Assembly: GCA_016190375.1 (NCBI GenBank)
Contig: JACPQR010000176.1
Coordinates: 1-64,000 of the forward strand
Length of the DNA stretch: 64,000 bases
Direction of reading: 5' to 3'
Source: Deltaproteobacteria bacterium
Lineage (GTDB): Bacteria > Myxococcota_A > Polyangia > JACPQR01
Shown here: positions 34,720 through 43,034 of the stretch, piece after piece
How positions within the stretch are numbered: position 1 is the stretch's first letter
Layout: every line of letters starts with the position of its first letter
Made by a program: the position numbers and the translations under genes
Notes under the pieces: model-generated
The model's database searches: none
What the model was told of the DNA's origin: nothing
The model's input: the letters and a program-made list of their open reading frames with translations, nothing else

Positions 34720-35724
34720 ATGCTCACCCGAAGGGATTTCATGGGAGCGGGCCTCGGAGCCGCCGGCGCCGCGCTGGTCGGGGGCTCGCTCGTTCCATGG
34801 GTCGGGTTCGCCGACGGTTTCACACCGTTCGCCGAGCCCGGCAAGGTCGTCCAGGTGCGACATCCGAGCCCGCTCGAAGGGATCGGCATGAAGCCCGCCG
34901 CGGCGCGCGAGATGCTCGCTGCCGGCGTGAAGGCGCTGACCGGCGCCCGCTCGGCCGAGGACGCCTGGCGCCGATTCGTGCGGCCCACCGATGTCGTCGC
35001 GCTCAAGCCCAACGGGCTCGGCGGCCGCTTCCTCGCGACTCACAAGGAGCTCGTGGAGGCGACGATCGACGCGCTGGTCGGAGTCGGTGTCCCGCCGACG
35101 AACATCCTCGTCTACGAGCAGTACAACCCCTACATGCGAGCCTGCCGCTTCGAGCCGGGCTCGACGCTCCCGAACGGCGTACGCATCAAGGTGCACCTCG
35201 GACGGGACGCCGGCCCCGAGTGGACGAACGTGCCCTCCGGCCGCACGAAGTTCGTCAGGCCCCTGCTCGAGGCGACCGCGGTGATCAACTTCCCGCTCGC
35301 GAAGGATCACGCGATCTGCGGCGTGACCGGGTGCCTGAAGAACATGACTCACGGGTCCATCGTGAACCCCGCCGATTTCCACCGGCGCCACGCGAGCCCG
35401 ATGATCGCCGAGCTGTACGCCCACGAGGCCATCCGGACGCGAGTGCGCCTGCACGTGATGGACGCGACCCGCGTGCTCTGCAACAACGGCCCGCAGGACT
35501 CTCCGAACTTCCGCCGGAGCTCCGACGCGCTCTGGTTCTCGACCGATCCGGTGGCGATCGATTCGCTTCTCATCGGGCTCATCGACTCGGACCGCCGTGC
35601 GCGGCGCTTGCCCACGCTCGCGGCTCGAGGCAGCCCACCGTCGTACGTGGAGGCCGCGGCAGGGCTCGGCCTCGGCATCGCGGAGGCGGCCCGGATCCGC
35701 GTGCAGGAGATCCGGGTCGCCTAG
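34720..35724 (+). CDS. Tat-exported DUF362 protein
   Basis: 334 residues from the ATG at 34720. Twin-arginine signal MLTRRDFMGAGLGAAGAAL, so exported folded, probably with a cofactor. The body matches DUF362: VVALKPNGLGGRFLATHKEL, GVGVPPTNILVYEQ, INFPLAKDHAICGVTGCLKN (Cys residues that may bind metal), WFSTDPVAIDSLLIGLID. Function not established. Alternative ATGs at 34708 and 34711 only lengthen the N-terminus. Stop codons overlap with the convergent gene at 35721. Confidence 0.88.
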   Translation: MLTRRDFMGAGLGAAGAALVGGSLVPWVGFADGFTPFAEPGKVVQVRHPSPLEGIGMKPAAAREMLAAGVKALTGARSAEDAWRRFVRPTDVVALKPNGLGGRFLATHKELVEATIDALVGVGVPPTNILVYEQYNPYMRACRFEPGSTLPNGVRIKVHLGRDAGPEWTNVPSGRTKFVRPLLEATAVINFPLAKDHAICGVTGCLKNMTHGSIVNPADFHRRHASPMIAELYAHEAIRTRVRLHVMDATRVLCNNGPQDSPNFRRSSDALWFSTDPVAIDSLLIGLIDSDRRARRLPTLAARGSPPSYVEAAAGLGLGIAEAARIRVQEIRVA

Positions 35725-36422
35725 TAGCGGATGGGGTAAGGATAGGTGACGGTCAGGCTGGGGTTCTCGAACGGCGCGACCCGCATCGTGCGCAGCGTCC
35801 TCGCGATGCAGCTCCCCTCGCTGGTTCCCGCGAACGTTCCGTCGACCATGCTGACGGCCGTGACCCGGCCCGAGCTCGCGAACGTCACGCGAGCCATCGC
35901 CGTTCCGTGAAGCCGGCCGGCGCAGGACCGGACTTCCGGCGCCCGCGACTGGAACGCGGCCGCGATCTCGGTGCGGGTCGGCACGCGCCTCGTGGAAGGG
36001 CTCAGCGCCTCGGTCGGGATCTCGGGCGGGACCATGGGCACGGCCCGCGGAGGGGCGACCGGCTGGTTCGCCGGAACGAGCGGCGTCAGCGGGATCGGAG
36101 GAGTCGCCGGAAGAGCGGGCAGCGGCGGCGCGATCGCGGGAGCCGGCGCGCGGCGGACGGTCCACATCGTCGCCACGAGGCCCGCCATCACGAGGCCGGC
36201 GGCCACGGCCGCGCCTACCAGGATCAGCGCTGCGTTCGGGTGCGGCGCCGGCGCCGCGACCGGACCGAGACGAGCGAGCTGGCGTCGAACTCGAGCGAGC
36301 TCCTGGGCGAGGTCGTCGCGTTGAGCCTCGGAACGCTCCCGCGCCGACCGCTCATCCGCGAGGTCGCGTTCGAGCCCCTGGGCACGGTAGAGCAGCGCCT
36401 CCCTCTCGTTGCGGAACGGCAT
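35721..36422 (-). CDS. Coiled-coil membrane protein with AgmX-like C-terminus
   Basis: 233 residues. N-terminal coiled coil (1-55), a transmembrane helix (ALILVGAAVAAGLVMAGLVA, about 65-84), a Pro-rich spacer and a C-terminal domain RTEIAAAFQSRAPEVRSCAG, MARVTFASSGRVTAVSMVDG, IARTLRTMRVAPFENPS, which is the AgmX/TonB-like domain also found at the end of the kinase at 27658. Probably an inner-membrane protein reaching into the periplasm. Tail-to-tail overlap with the DUF362 gene. Confidence 0.75.
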   Translation of the reverse strand: MPFRNEREALLYRAQGLERDLADERSARERSEAQRDDLAQELARVRRQLARLGPVAAPAPHPNAALILVGAAVAAGLVMAGLVATMWTVRRAPAPAIAPPLPALPATPPIPLTPLVPANQPVAPPRAVPMVPPEIPTEALSPSTRRVPTRTEIAAAFQSRAPEVRSCAGRLHGTAMARVTFASSGRVTAVSMVDGTFAGTSEGSCIARTLRTMRVAPFENPSLTVTYPYPIRY

Positions 36423-36502
36423 GCCTTCAAGGGTGACACGGAGCCGGCGGCCGTGCCACGCCTCCGACGCTCACCTGTCCGTTCGTAGTACGATGCCGGG
36501 CC

Positions 36503-37021
36503 ATGACGCGACCCTCACACATCGTTCTCCCCGTGGCCTTGCTCGTCGCTTGTTCGTCTCAGGCCCCGACTCCGCCTCCCGGCGTGACCGTAGGTCCCGG
36601 CGGCGTGACTGCGCCGGGCGTCTCGATCGGTCCGGGTGGCATCAGCGTTCCGGGCGTGAACATCGGGCCCGGAGGGATCTCGGCTCCCGGCGTGACCGTC
36701 GGTCCTGGCGGCATCACCGCGCCGGGTGTGTCCGTGGGTCCCGGCGGCGTGACGGCGCCCGGAGTCTCGATCGCGGTGCCGGGCGCCCCCGGCGCAGCGC
36801 CCGCCGGCGACACGGGACAGGCGCTCGGGATCGCCGAGTGCGACGGCTACGTGCAGCGGGCCTGCGCGTGCTCGAACGAGGTCGCCCGTGCAAGCACGTG
36901 CGCGGGAGCGCGGGTCTCCCTCGAGGCGTGGCGGGGGGCTCTGGCCATCGGCGGCGACAGGGCGTCTGTCACCGGGTCCTGCACGGCGGCCATGACGGCG
37001 CTTCAGGCGGCCTGTCCGTGA
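36503..37021 (+). CDS. Lipoprotein with 12-residue PGV-GPGG repeats
   Basis: 172 residues. Signal peptide with lipobox LLVAC (Cys17). Residues about 27-92 are five tandem 12-residue repeats of the form PGV-T/S-V/I-GPGG-V/I-T/S-A, coded by 36-bp DNA repeats (36578-36770), then a Cys-containing domain (CDGYVQRACACSN, TCAGARVS, TGSCTAAM) similar to other myxobacterial lipoproteins. The repeat should form an extended, collagen- or beta-roll-like stalk. Function unknown. Confidence 0.82.
   Translation: MTRPSHIVLPVALLVACSSQAPTPPPGVTVGPGGVTAPGVSIGPGGISVPGVNIGPGGISAPGVTVGPGGITAPGVSVGPGGVTAPGVSIAVPGAPGAAPAGDTGQALGIAECDGYVQRACACSNEVARASTCAGARVSLEAWRGALAIGGDRASVTGSCTAAMTALQAACP
36578..36780 (+). repeat. 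36-bp tandem repeats within lipoprotein gene
   Basis: Five to six units of 36 bp encode alternating PGVTVGPGGVTA and PGVSIGPGGISV forms. Unit boundaries are clear at the GGTCCCGGCGGC-type core. Confidence 0.8.
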
Positions 37022-37028
37022 GGCGCCG

Positions 37029-37880
37029 TCACTCGCTCGTGACCTCGATCGCCTGGACGACGTTGTCGACGATGATGCCGACGCCTGCGGCGTAGGCCTT
37101 CAAGGACGGGCCCGCGTCGAGGGGGCTCGTCTCGACCGTGTTGATCGTGTCGTCGTACGTGCCGAGCGGGACGGTGATCGACCCTCCCATCTCGGTGATC
37201 TCCGCCTCGTCCTCGGCGATCCCCTCGGCGACCTCCTGCTGGTAGCGCATCCCGACCGCCGGCGCGCCGGGCATGATGATCCCGGCCCGCGCACCGTCGA
37301 CGCCGGCCCGCCACTGGCCCTCGTGCAGGGTGACCTCGCCGTCCTCGTAGATGTCCACGTCCTCGCCGTAGTAGCAGACGGTCCCGTCCTCGGCCTGGAC
37401 GAAGAAGTTCCGCGAGATCTCGATGATCTCGCCATCCTCGCTCTCGCGCTCCTCCACGACTCGGGTCGTCACGCCCGCGACCTCTTCCGTCTCGTCGAGC
37501 GTGGTGATCTCGACCCGGACGAGCGCGCCATCCTCCTCTCCCTCGAGGACGACCGTGGTGCCCACGACCAGCGGGAAGTACGGGTTGTCGATCACGATCG
37601 AGAATGAGCCGGTCGCCGGATCGCAGACCGCCAGATCGAGATAGTCCGAATCGCCATCTCCGTCCGCGTCGCCGTCGCCGTCGCCATCCGCGTCGGCATC
37701 CGAGTCGGCGTCGGCATCCGCGTCGGCATCCGAGTCGGCATCCGAGTCGGCGTCGGCATCGCCTCCCGAGTCGTCGTCGCCGCAGCCGGCCGCCTGCGCC
37801 GCGAGGGCGATGATCACGAGGATCAGTGGAACGGCAGCAAGCCCCGCCTTCTTCGCTTCGATCGAGCTCTCGACACTCAT
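37029..37880 (-). CDS. Asp-repeat lipoprotein
   Basis: 283 residues. SD GGAGG; signal peptide with lipobox QAAGC; linker CGDDDSGGDADADSDADSDA and on to about residue 78 in Asp/Ala/Ser/Gly. The folded domain (DNPYFPLVVGTTVVLEGEED, VVEERESEDGEIIEISRNFF, CYYGEDVDIYEDGEV) is acidic and beta-rich, with the DNPYFPL..GT pattern seen in other secreted proteins of unknown function from environmental bacteria. No enzymatic motif. Tail-to-tail with the lipoprotein at 36503. Confidence 0.85.
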   Translation of the reverse strand: MSVESSIEAKKAGLAAVPLILVIIALAAQAAGCGDDDSGGDADADSDADSDADADADADSDADADGDGDGDADGDGDSDYLDLAVCDPATGSFSIVIDNPYFPLVVGTTVVLEGEEDGALVRVEITTLDETEEVAGVTTRVVEERESEDGEIIEISRNFFVQAEDGTVCYYGEDVDIYEDGEVTLHEGQWRAGVDGARAGIIMPGAPAVGMRYQQEVAEGIAEDEAEITEMGGSITVPLGTYDDTINTVETSPLDAGPSLKAYAAGVGIIVDNVVQAIEVTSE

Positions 37881-37934
37881 GTGCTCCTCCTCGGCAACGC
37901 CAGGTTGAACAGCCGGAACCTCACCACGGAACGA

Positions 37935-39065
37935 CTATCGAGTACCCCCGTCCGCCGCGCTCGCTTCGCCGAGCGCGCTGCGGGCCTCCGCAGCGTGCCA
38001 GGCACCGGGATGCGAGCGGACGATGTCCCCGAGTCGCTCCCTGGCCACGGACGACTGGCCGGCGTCTTGGTGCGCGCGCGCCGACCAGAACAGCACGTCC
38101 GCCCGCCGCTCGCCCAGATCCGGGCGGCGGAGCAGCTCGTCGAACCTCGCCGCCGCGGCTCGAGGGTCCCCGGAGCGCAGCATCCCCCACGCCTCGTGGA
38201 AAGCCTGGTCAAGGCCCGGACCACGCACGGCGGGCGAATCCACGACGGCGGGTGCGCGCGGCCGCCTCGTTCGCCTCGGGACGGCGGGCCTGGTGACCTC
38301 CTCGGTCGCCGGGGTCACTCGCTCGGCGTCGAGTCCGGCGCCGTCACCCTCTTCCCCGTGGTCCGCGACCGCTCGCCGCGCAACGGCGATGGGATCGCGC
38401 CGCCACGTCTGCCCTGCCGCCAGGCGCAGCTCGCGAGAGTCGCCGAGCAGCAGCGAGACCAGCCCTTCGCTGACCTCGACGGCCTCGAGACGGCCACTGC
38501 GCGCCTGAAGGCGGAAACGCGTGCCCCGCACCACGATCAGGTCCTCGCCCACGATCACGCGCAGCGTCTGGCCCGCGGCGAGCTTGCGGACCGAGAAGCT
38601 CGCGGACCCATCCACCAGCCTGTACACCTCGTGGGGCGGGCTTTCGAGCTGCCTCACGACCGCTCCCGGAGCCGGCCGCACGACCGCCAGGGGCGCCGCC
38701 TCTCCGCGAGCCTCTTGGTGGCCGGACATCAGCCGGAGCACGAGCGCCGCGGCCCCGGCGACGAGCACGACCGCGGCGGCGACGGCCGCAACGCGGGGCC
38801 ACGACGCCCTCGAGACTTCGGACGGAGGCGGCGACTGGTCCCTGCGTGCCCGCGCCTCCGCCAGCAGGCGGAACCGCACGGCCTCCACAGACTCGGGGCC
38901 GAGGAGCTCCGGGGGATCGGGGAACCACCCGCCGACCTCTTCGACCTCCGCGAGCGCCGCGCGGCATGGCGCGCAGCCATCGAGGTGCTCGCGAACGGCG
39001 GGCGACATCGGCTCGGGACGTCCCTCGCGCAGCCAGGAGTCTACCGTGCGGTGGAGCTCGCTCAT
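37935..39065 (-). CDS. Anti-sigma factor with zinc-finger, FecR and TPR-like parts
   Basis: 376 residues. N-terminal zf-HC2 motif (HLDGCAPCRAAL with an upstream His), one transmembrane helix (AAVAAAVVLVAGAAALVLRL, about 92-111), a FecR-like domain (VDGSASFSVRKLAAGQTLRV, VRGTRFRLQARSGRLE, VSLLLGDSRELRLAAGQTW) and a C-terminal TPR-like tail (AFHEAWGMLRSGDPRAAAA, LFWSARAHQDAGQ). Its ATG overlaps the sigma-factor TGA. It should hold the ECF sigma factor at the membrane until an envelope signal is sensed. Confidence 0.88.
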   Translation of the reverse strand: MSELHRTVDSWLREGRPEPMSPAVREHLDGCAPCRAALAEVEEVGGWFPDPPELLGPESVEAVRFRLLAEARARRDQSPPPSEVSRASWPRVAAVAAAVVLVAGAAALVLRLMSGHQEARGEAAPLAVVRPAPGAVVRQLESPPHEVYRLVDGSASFSVRKLAAGQTLRVIVGEDLIVVRGTRFRLQARSGRLEAVEVSEGLVSLLLGDSRELRLAAGQTWRRDPIAVARRAVADHGEEGDGAGLDAERVTPATEEVTRPAVPRRTRRPRAPAVVDSPAVRGPGLDQAFHEAWGMLRSGDPRAAAARFDELLRRPDLGERRADVLFWSARAHQDAGQSSVARERLGDIVRSHPGAWHAAEARSALGEASAADGGTR

Positions 39066-39646
39066 GGCTCGTCCCCCAGCACGGCGGCGCGGATCGCCTT
39101 TCGGGCCTTCGACACGCGCACCCACACCGCGGCCTCGGACGTGCCGAGCACCTGGGCTGCCTCGCGCGCCGACAGCCCCTCGAGCTGGCAGAGGACGAAT
39201 GCCTCGCGCAGCTCCTCGCCGAGATCGGCGAGCGCCTTCTGGGCCCTCGCGAGCTCGATGCGCGCCTCGGGGCGAGCGGCAGGACGCTCCTCGGCTCGAG
39301 CCCACGCCATCGCGGAGACGAGGCGAAGCCGTCTACCCGTCGCCCTCCGATGATGCCTCACCACGTTCGTGGCGATCGCGAGGAGCCAGGTGAGGACGCT
39401 CGCACGGTCGTCCCAGACCGACCTTCCGCGCGCGACCTCGAGGAACGTGGACTGGACGAGATCCTCGACGTCGGATCCGCCGCCGACGAGACGGTAGATC
39501 GTGCGGGCGACCGGGCCGCGGAACCGATCGAACAGCGCCGAGGCGGCGCCCGGATCCCCACCCGCGCAGGCCCGCGCGAGCGCCTCGTCGGAGAGAGGCG
39601 GAGCGGACTGTCCCCGACTCCGGAGCCGGAGGACGTCCTCGCCCAT
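39062..39646 (-). CDS. ECF sigma factor (RpoE-like)
   Basis: 194 residues. Region 2 (ALFDRFRGPVARTIYRLVGG, DVEDLVQSTFLEVARG, VLTWLLAIATNVVRHHRR) and region 4 (LGEELREAFVLCQLEGLSAR, EAAQVLGTSEAAVWVRVSKA). The ATG at 39646 shares its A with the TGA of the upstream barrel gene (TGATG); 39652 is an alternative. Followed by its anti-sigma with a 4-bp overlap. The intergenic 40663-40768 ahead of the operon is the likely autoregulated promoter. Confidence 0.95.
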   Translation of the reverse strand: MGEDVLRLRSRGQSAPPLSDEALARACAGGDPGAASALFDRFRGPVARTIYRLVGGGSDVEDLVQSTFLEVARGRSVWDDRASVLTWLLAIATNVVRHHRRATGRRLRLVSAMAWARAEERPAARPEARIELARAQKALADLGEELREAFVLCQLEGLSAREAAQVLGTSEAAVWVRVSKARKAIRAAVLGDEP

Positions 39647-40662
39647 CACCATCCACCGCTGCTGTAGGCGACGCCGACCTGGAGCGTGGCCGCCACCGCC
39701 GGAAGCGGCTGCGGCTCGAGGAGCTCGTCCGGGTTCTCTTCCTCGCCGTCTCCTTCGCCGCCGAGGTCGTCGGGGAGGTGCGCCCTCAGGGCGATTCCGC
39801 CCGTCAGCGCCAATTCCCTCGACAGACCGACGTCCAGACCGGCGCCGACCTCGACGAAGGGGCCCGCCTCGTCGTCGGCCGCCATCGAGTCGTCGTCGAG
39901 CTCGCGCCGCGCGCTCGCCGAGACGATCCCGACTCCCGCGCCGAGGCGCAGGGCGCCCCACTCGAAGGGGCTGCGCCAGCCGCCTCGTGCCGTGATCCGG
40001 AAGGCCCGGCGCTCGACGTCGTCCTGCTCCGGCGCCCAGGCCCCCGCGGCTCCGATGCCGAGCCAGAACGCCGGTCCGAAGGCCATCATCAGGGAGATCT
40101 CACCGCCGGGCCACAAGGGAGCCAGGTCGTCGAGATCCAGGCTCGCCGCGAGGCTCAGCCGGATGGGGATCGTGGCCGTCGCGTCGCGCCGCGAGGCGAC
40201 CGCGGAAAAGCCGCCGCGTCGCGGCGATGCGGCGGGAGCGCGAGGCCCGACCGCTCGGGGCTCCTCGGGCGGCGAAGGCTCGGTCGCTTCGACTCCTCCG
40301 GATCCTGCAAGGGGCGGCGCCAGCCAGCTCTCGATCCAGCTTGCCATCGTGGCGGCGTCGTCGGCGGAATGCGCCACCAGACGCTCCGATCGCGAGAGAG
40401 CGAAGAGCCACCTGCCCTCCTGCTCCTGAACGCGAAGCACTGCTCCGGCGCACGCCGCTGCCGGGACCTGCGCGAGGAGCCCGTGCTCCAGGGAGGCGCG
40501 CGCCGTCGCGACCGGCCGCTCGTCACCCAGGAACGTGACCGCCTCGAGGCACGTTCCGGGCTCGGCCGCCACGGGGCGACCGGACAGACTCCAAATAGCC
40601 AGCCCTGCCCACACGGGGGCAAGCGGGGTCACGCTGTGCTCGTCCGGAAGAAACTCCACCAC
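39646..40662 (-). CDS. Exported barrel-like protein, first gene of sigma operon
   Basis: 338 residues from GTG; the true start may be one of the internal GTGs nearer the signal peptide (VWAGLAIWSLSGRPVAA). The N-terminal half has a globular domain with WIESWLAPPL; after a Pro/Ala linker the C-terminal half (RLSLAASLDLDDLAPLWPGG, MMAFGPAFWLGIGAAGAW, GLDVGLSRELALTGGIALRA) looks like outer-membrane beta strands and ends VAYSSGGW. As the gene before an ECF sigma factor it may be part of the sensing path. Confidence 0.7.
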   Translation of the reverse strand: MVEFLPDEHSVTPLAPVWAGLAIWSLSGRPVAAEPGTCLEAVTFLGDERPVATARASLEHGLLAQVPAAACAGAVLRVQEQEGRWLFALSRSERLVAHSADDAATMASWIESWLAPPLAGSGGVEATEPSPPEEPRAVGPRAPAASPRRGGFSAVASRRDATATIPIRLSLAASLDLDDLAPLWPGGEISLMMAFGPAFWLGIGAAGAWAPEQDDVERRAFRITARGGWRSPFEWGALRLGAGVGIVSASARRELDDDSMAADDEAGPFVEVGAGLDVGLSRELALTGGIALRAHLPDDLGGEGDGEEENPDELLEPQPLPAVAATLQVGVAYSSGGW

Positions 40663-40768
40663 TGGATCCTACAGGCGTATTTGCCCGACGGCGTGCTTTC
40701 CTGAGCAGTCAGGTCTCGGGTCGGCCGGGCAAGAAGGAGACAGGTCGGACATTCACCGGAGGAAGCCA

Positions 40769-41146
40769 ATGAAATCGCGTGACCTTGCGTTTTGCCTGCT
40801 TGCCCTCGTCTTTGCGCTCGCCACTTCCTGCTCGGGCTCGGGCGCATCCTCGAAGCGGGCGGCGCTCCTCGCCGACGTCGACTTCGGCAGCCTCGTCGGG
40901 CTGGCCGAGGCGATCGCCATTGCCCAGGAGGAGGTCCCCGGCGGAATCCCGGTCGAGGCGGGGCTGGAGATCGAGGACGACGACGAGAACGAGCCTGCCG
41001 CCTACGAGGTGGCCCTCTTCGATCCCGGGACCAACGAGCTGATCGAGGTCGAGGTGGACGCCGCGACGGGTGACGTCCTCGAGGTCGAGGTCGAGGACGA
41101 CGCCGACGAGGAAGGCGAGGACGACGACTCGGAGGACGACGACTGA
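40769..41146 (+). CDS. PepSY-like acidic lipoprotein
   Basis: 125 residues. GGAGG six bases before ATG; lipobox LATSC. One PepSY-type unit (LAEAIAIAQEEVPGGIPVEA, AYEVALFDPGTNELIEVEVD, AATGDVLEVEVEDD) ending in a run of Asp and Glu. PepSY domains often inhibit peptidases or bind ligands outside the membrane. Divergent from the ECF sigma operon across 106 bp, so it may be a target of that sigma factor. Confidence 0.82.
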   Translation: MKSRDLAFCLLALVFALATSCSGSGASSKRAALLADVDFGSLVGLAEAIAIAQEEVPGGIPVEAGLEIEDDDENEPAAYEVALFDPGTNELIEVEVDAATGDVLEVEVEDDADEEGEDDDSEDDD

Positions 41147-41219
41147 CGCTCCCGACCTCGACTCCGTGACGCACGACCTCGACTGACGCTGACCGCCACG
41201 AAAGCGTATCCTCGGCCAC

Positions 41220-43025
41220 ATGGTGCGGCGATCGGGGTCCGGCGCCCTTCTGCTCGCGGCCTTCCTCGGGTGCGACGAGACCAGCCCGCCGGCGAGCGGA
41301 GACGACGCGGGCCGTCGTGCGGATGCCGGCGGTGAAGGCGAGGGCGAGGGCGAGGGCGAAGGCGAAGGCGAAGGCGAAGGAGAGGGCGAAGGCGAAGGAG
41401 AGGGCGAAGATGCCGGGCGAGAGCAAGGCCCGTGGATCGTCGCCGTTCCCGGACTGCCATTGATCCATGACCATTCGCCCGCGTCGGCCGCCCGCGTCGA
41501 GGAGCTCACGCGACGCGCAATCGATGGCCTGGGATTCGGCGACACGCCTGGTGCACCCTCGGAAAGCGATCGCGTGTTCGTCGGCCGCCACACCCTCGCC
41601 TGGATCGATCAAACCGGGTTCGTCGGGAAGATGAATGCCCTGTTTCGCCTCGACGGCGCGGACGGCGATGCCCTCGACTTCGCGCTCGTCGACTGGGACG
41701 GGCGTCCGGTGAGCCTCTTTGCGCCTGGCGAGAACGGCGGCGGGGAGTGGGCGCCGGGCTACCCCGGCGCCGAGCACGTCGAGTTTCCCAGCAACGTGCC
41801 CGAGGGCGACGACGACGAGGACTGCGCCGAGCGCGACTGGTGCAACCAGTTCGCCGTCAACGAGGCGAACGACATCACCGATCCCGACATCCCCTGGTGG
41901 TCCGCCTGCAACGACGGAGCGCCGTCGTTCGACGAGGGCTTCGCTCCGGTAGAGATCCTGGAGGACGAGGCCGGCCTGCACCTGATGTACGAGGCGCCGC
42001 TCGTCAAGGAAGCGGACGGCGACGGCCGGCGAGATGGCGACTCGTGCCACGAGGACTGGCTCTTCCCTGACGGCGTACGGCGAACCGTCTACCTGCGGCT
42101 CGGTTACGACCTGCACGCCGAAGACGGGTTCTTCGACCGTCTGATGCAGATCCGCAACCCCGACGGCAACCCGGCGTTCGACGGCCGGATGAGCCTGATC
42201 GGCGGGTTCGTCCTGACCGGCTGGCCCGACCCGCACCCGCTCAAGCGCATCGACCGATACCTGCGGCCCGAGGCGCGCGACGTGGCCGACCCTGTGTCGG
42301 GCGCGCTGCTCTCCGCGGGGAGCTGGACGCGCCATGACCACGCGCCGGCCGGGGTCGACGAGATCTTCGCCTGGATCGACCAGCCCATCTCCCTGTCGGT
42401 CGCCGACCGCTTCGCGCCGGGCCGCTCGGTCACGCTGTCGCACGTCGGCCCATCGGACAACGCCGACGTCGGCGTCTGCTTCTGCCGCGTCCACGGCGGC
42501 CTGGAGATGGGAGGAGGGCTCATCCACGGTGGGGTCTCGCTGCCCGTCGAGGGCGGCCAGAGCAGCATCGTCGCCGTTCGCAGGCTCGACCTGCCCTCGG
42601 ACGGCTCCTTCACGCGGCCGATCGTCCTGGCCGCGGGCGACGGCCTGTCGCACGGCACCGGCCACGCGGACGGCGAGGGCTGGGAGGCGACGCCCGGAGT
42701 CGACTCGGAGGGGCACATGCTCTACGGCCCCTACGCGGCGGACTGGGGAGACGGCACCCTCCGGGTCGCGTTCGTGGCCCGCATCGACGACGACACGGGG
42801 AACGACGACGTCCTGAACCTCGACGTCTACGACTCGACCGCCGACCAGATCCTCGTCTCGCGCATCGTCGAGCGCGATGACTTCGGCGCCGAGGACACGG
42901 ACCTGCCCTTCATCCTCGACACGGACCTCGCGGGACGCGGGGGCCACTTGCTCGAGACGCGCGCCTGGTGGACGGGTCGGGCGAGGATCCGCATGGACCG
43001 CGTCGTCGCGATCCTCGGGGACTGA
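41220..43025 (+). CDS. Large lipoprotein with Glu-Gly linker
   Basis: 601 residues. Lipobox LAAFLGC (Cys18), then a (GE)n linker at about 38-63, and a long beta-rich body (FVGRHTLAWIDQTGFVGKMN, LALVDWDGRPVSLF, YLRLGYDLHAEDGFFDRLMQ, CFCRVHGGLEMGGGLIHGG). The tail (LETRAWWTGRARIRMDRVVA) resembles end strands of a jelly roll. No catalytic motif recognised. Secreted, anchored protein of unknown role. Confidence 0.82.
   Translation: MVRRSGSGALLLAAFLGCDETSPPASGDDAGRRADAGGEGEGEGEGEGEGEGEGEGEGEGEGEDAGREQGPWIVAVPGLPLIHDHSPASAARVEELTRRAIDGLGFGDTPGAPSESDRVFVGRHTLAWIDQTGFVGKMNALFRLDGADGDALDFALVDWDGRPVSLFAPGENGGGEWAPGYPGAEHVEFPSNVPEGDDDEDCAERDWCNQFAVNEANDITDPDIPWWSACNDGAPSFDEGFAPVEILEDEAGLHLMYEAPLVKEADGDGRRDGDSCHEDWLFPDGVRRTVYLRLGYDLHAEDGFFDRLMQIRNPDGNPAFDGRMSLIGGFVLTGWPDPHPLKRIDRYLRPEARDVADPVSGALLSAGSWTRHDHAPAGVDEIFAWIDQPISLSVADRFAPGRSVTLSHVGPSDNADVGVCFCRVHGGLEMGGGLIHGGVSLPVEGGQSSIVAVRRLDLPSDGSFTRPIVLAAGDGLSHGTGHADGEGWEATPGVDSEGHMLYGPYAADWGDGTLRVAFVARIDDDTGNDDVLNLDVYDSTADQILVSRIVERDDFGAEDTDLPFILDTDLAGRGGHLLETRAWWTGRARIRMDRVVAILGD
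41331..41412 (+). repeat. GGCGAG hexanucleotide array
   Basis: About 13 units of GGCGAG/GGCGAA encode the Gly-Glu linker of the lipoprotein at 41220. Like the other arrays here it varies by whole codon pairs. Confidence 0.88.
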
Positions 43026-43034
43026 ATCGCGACT

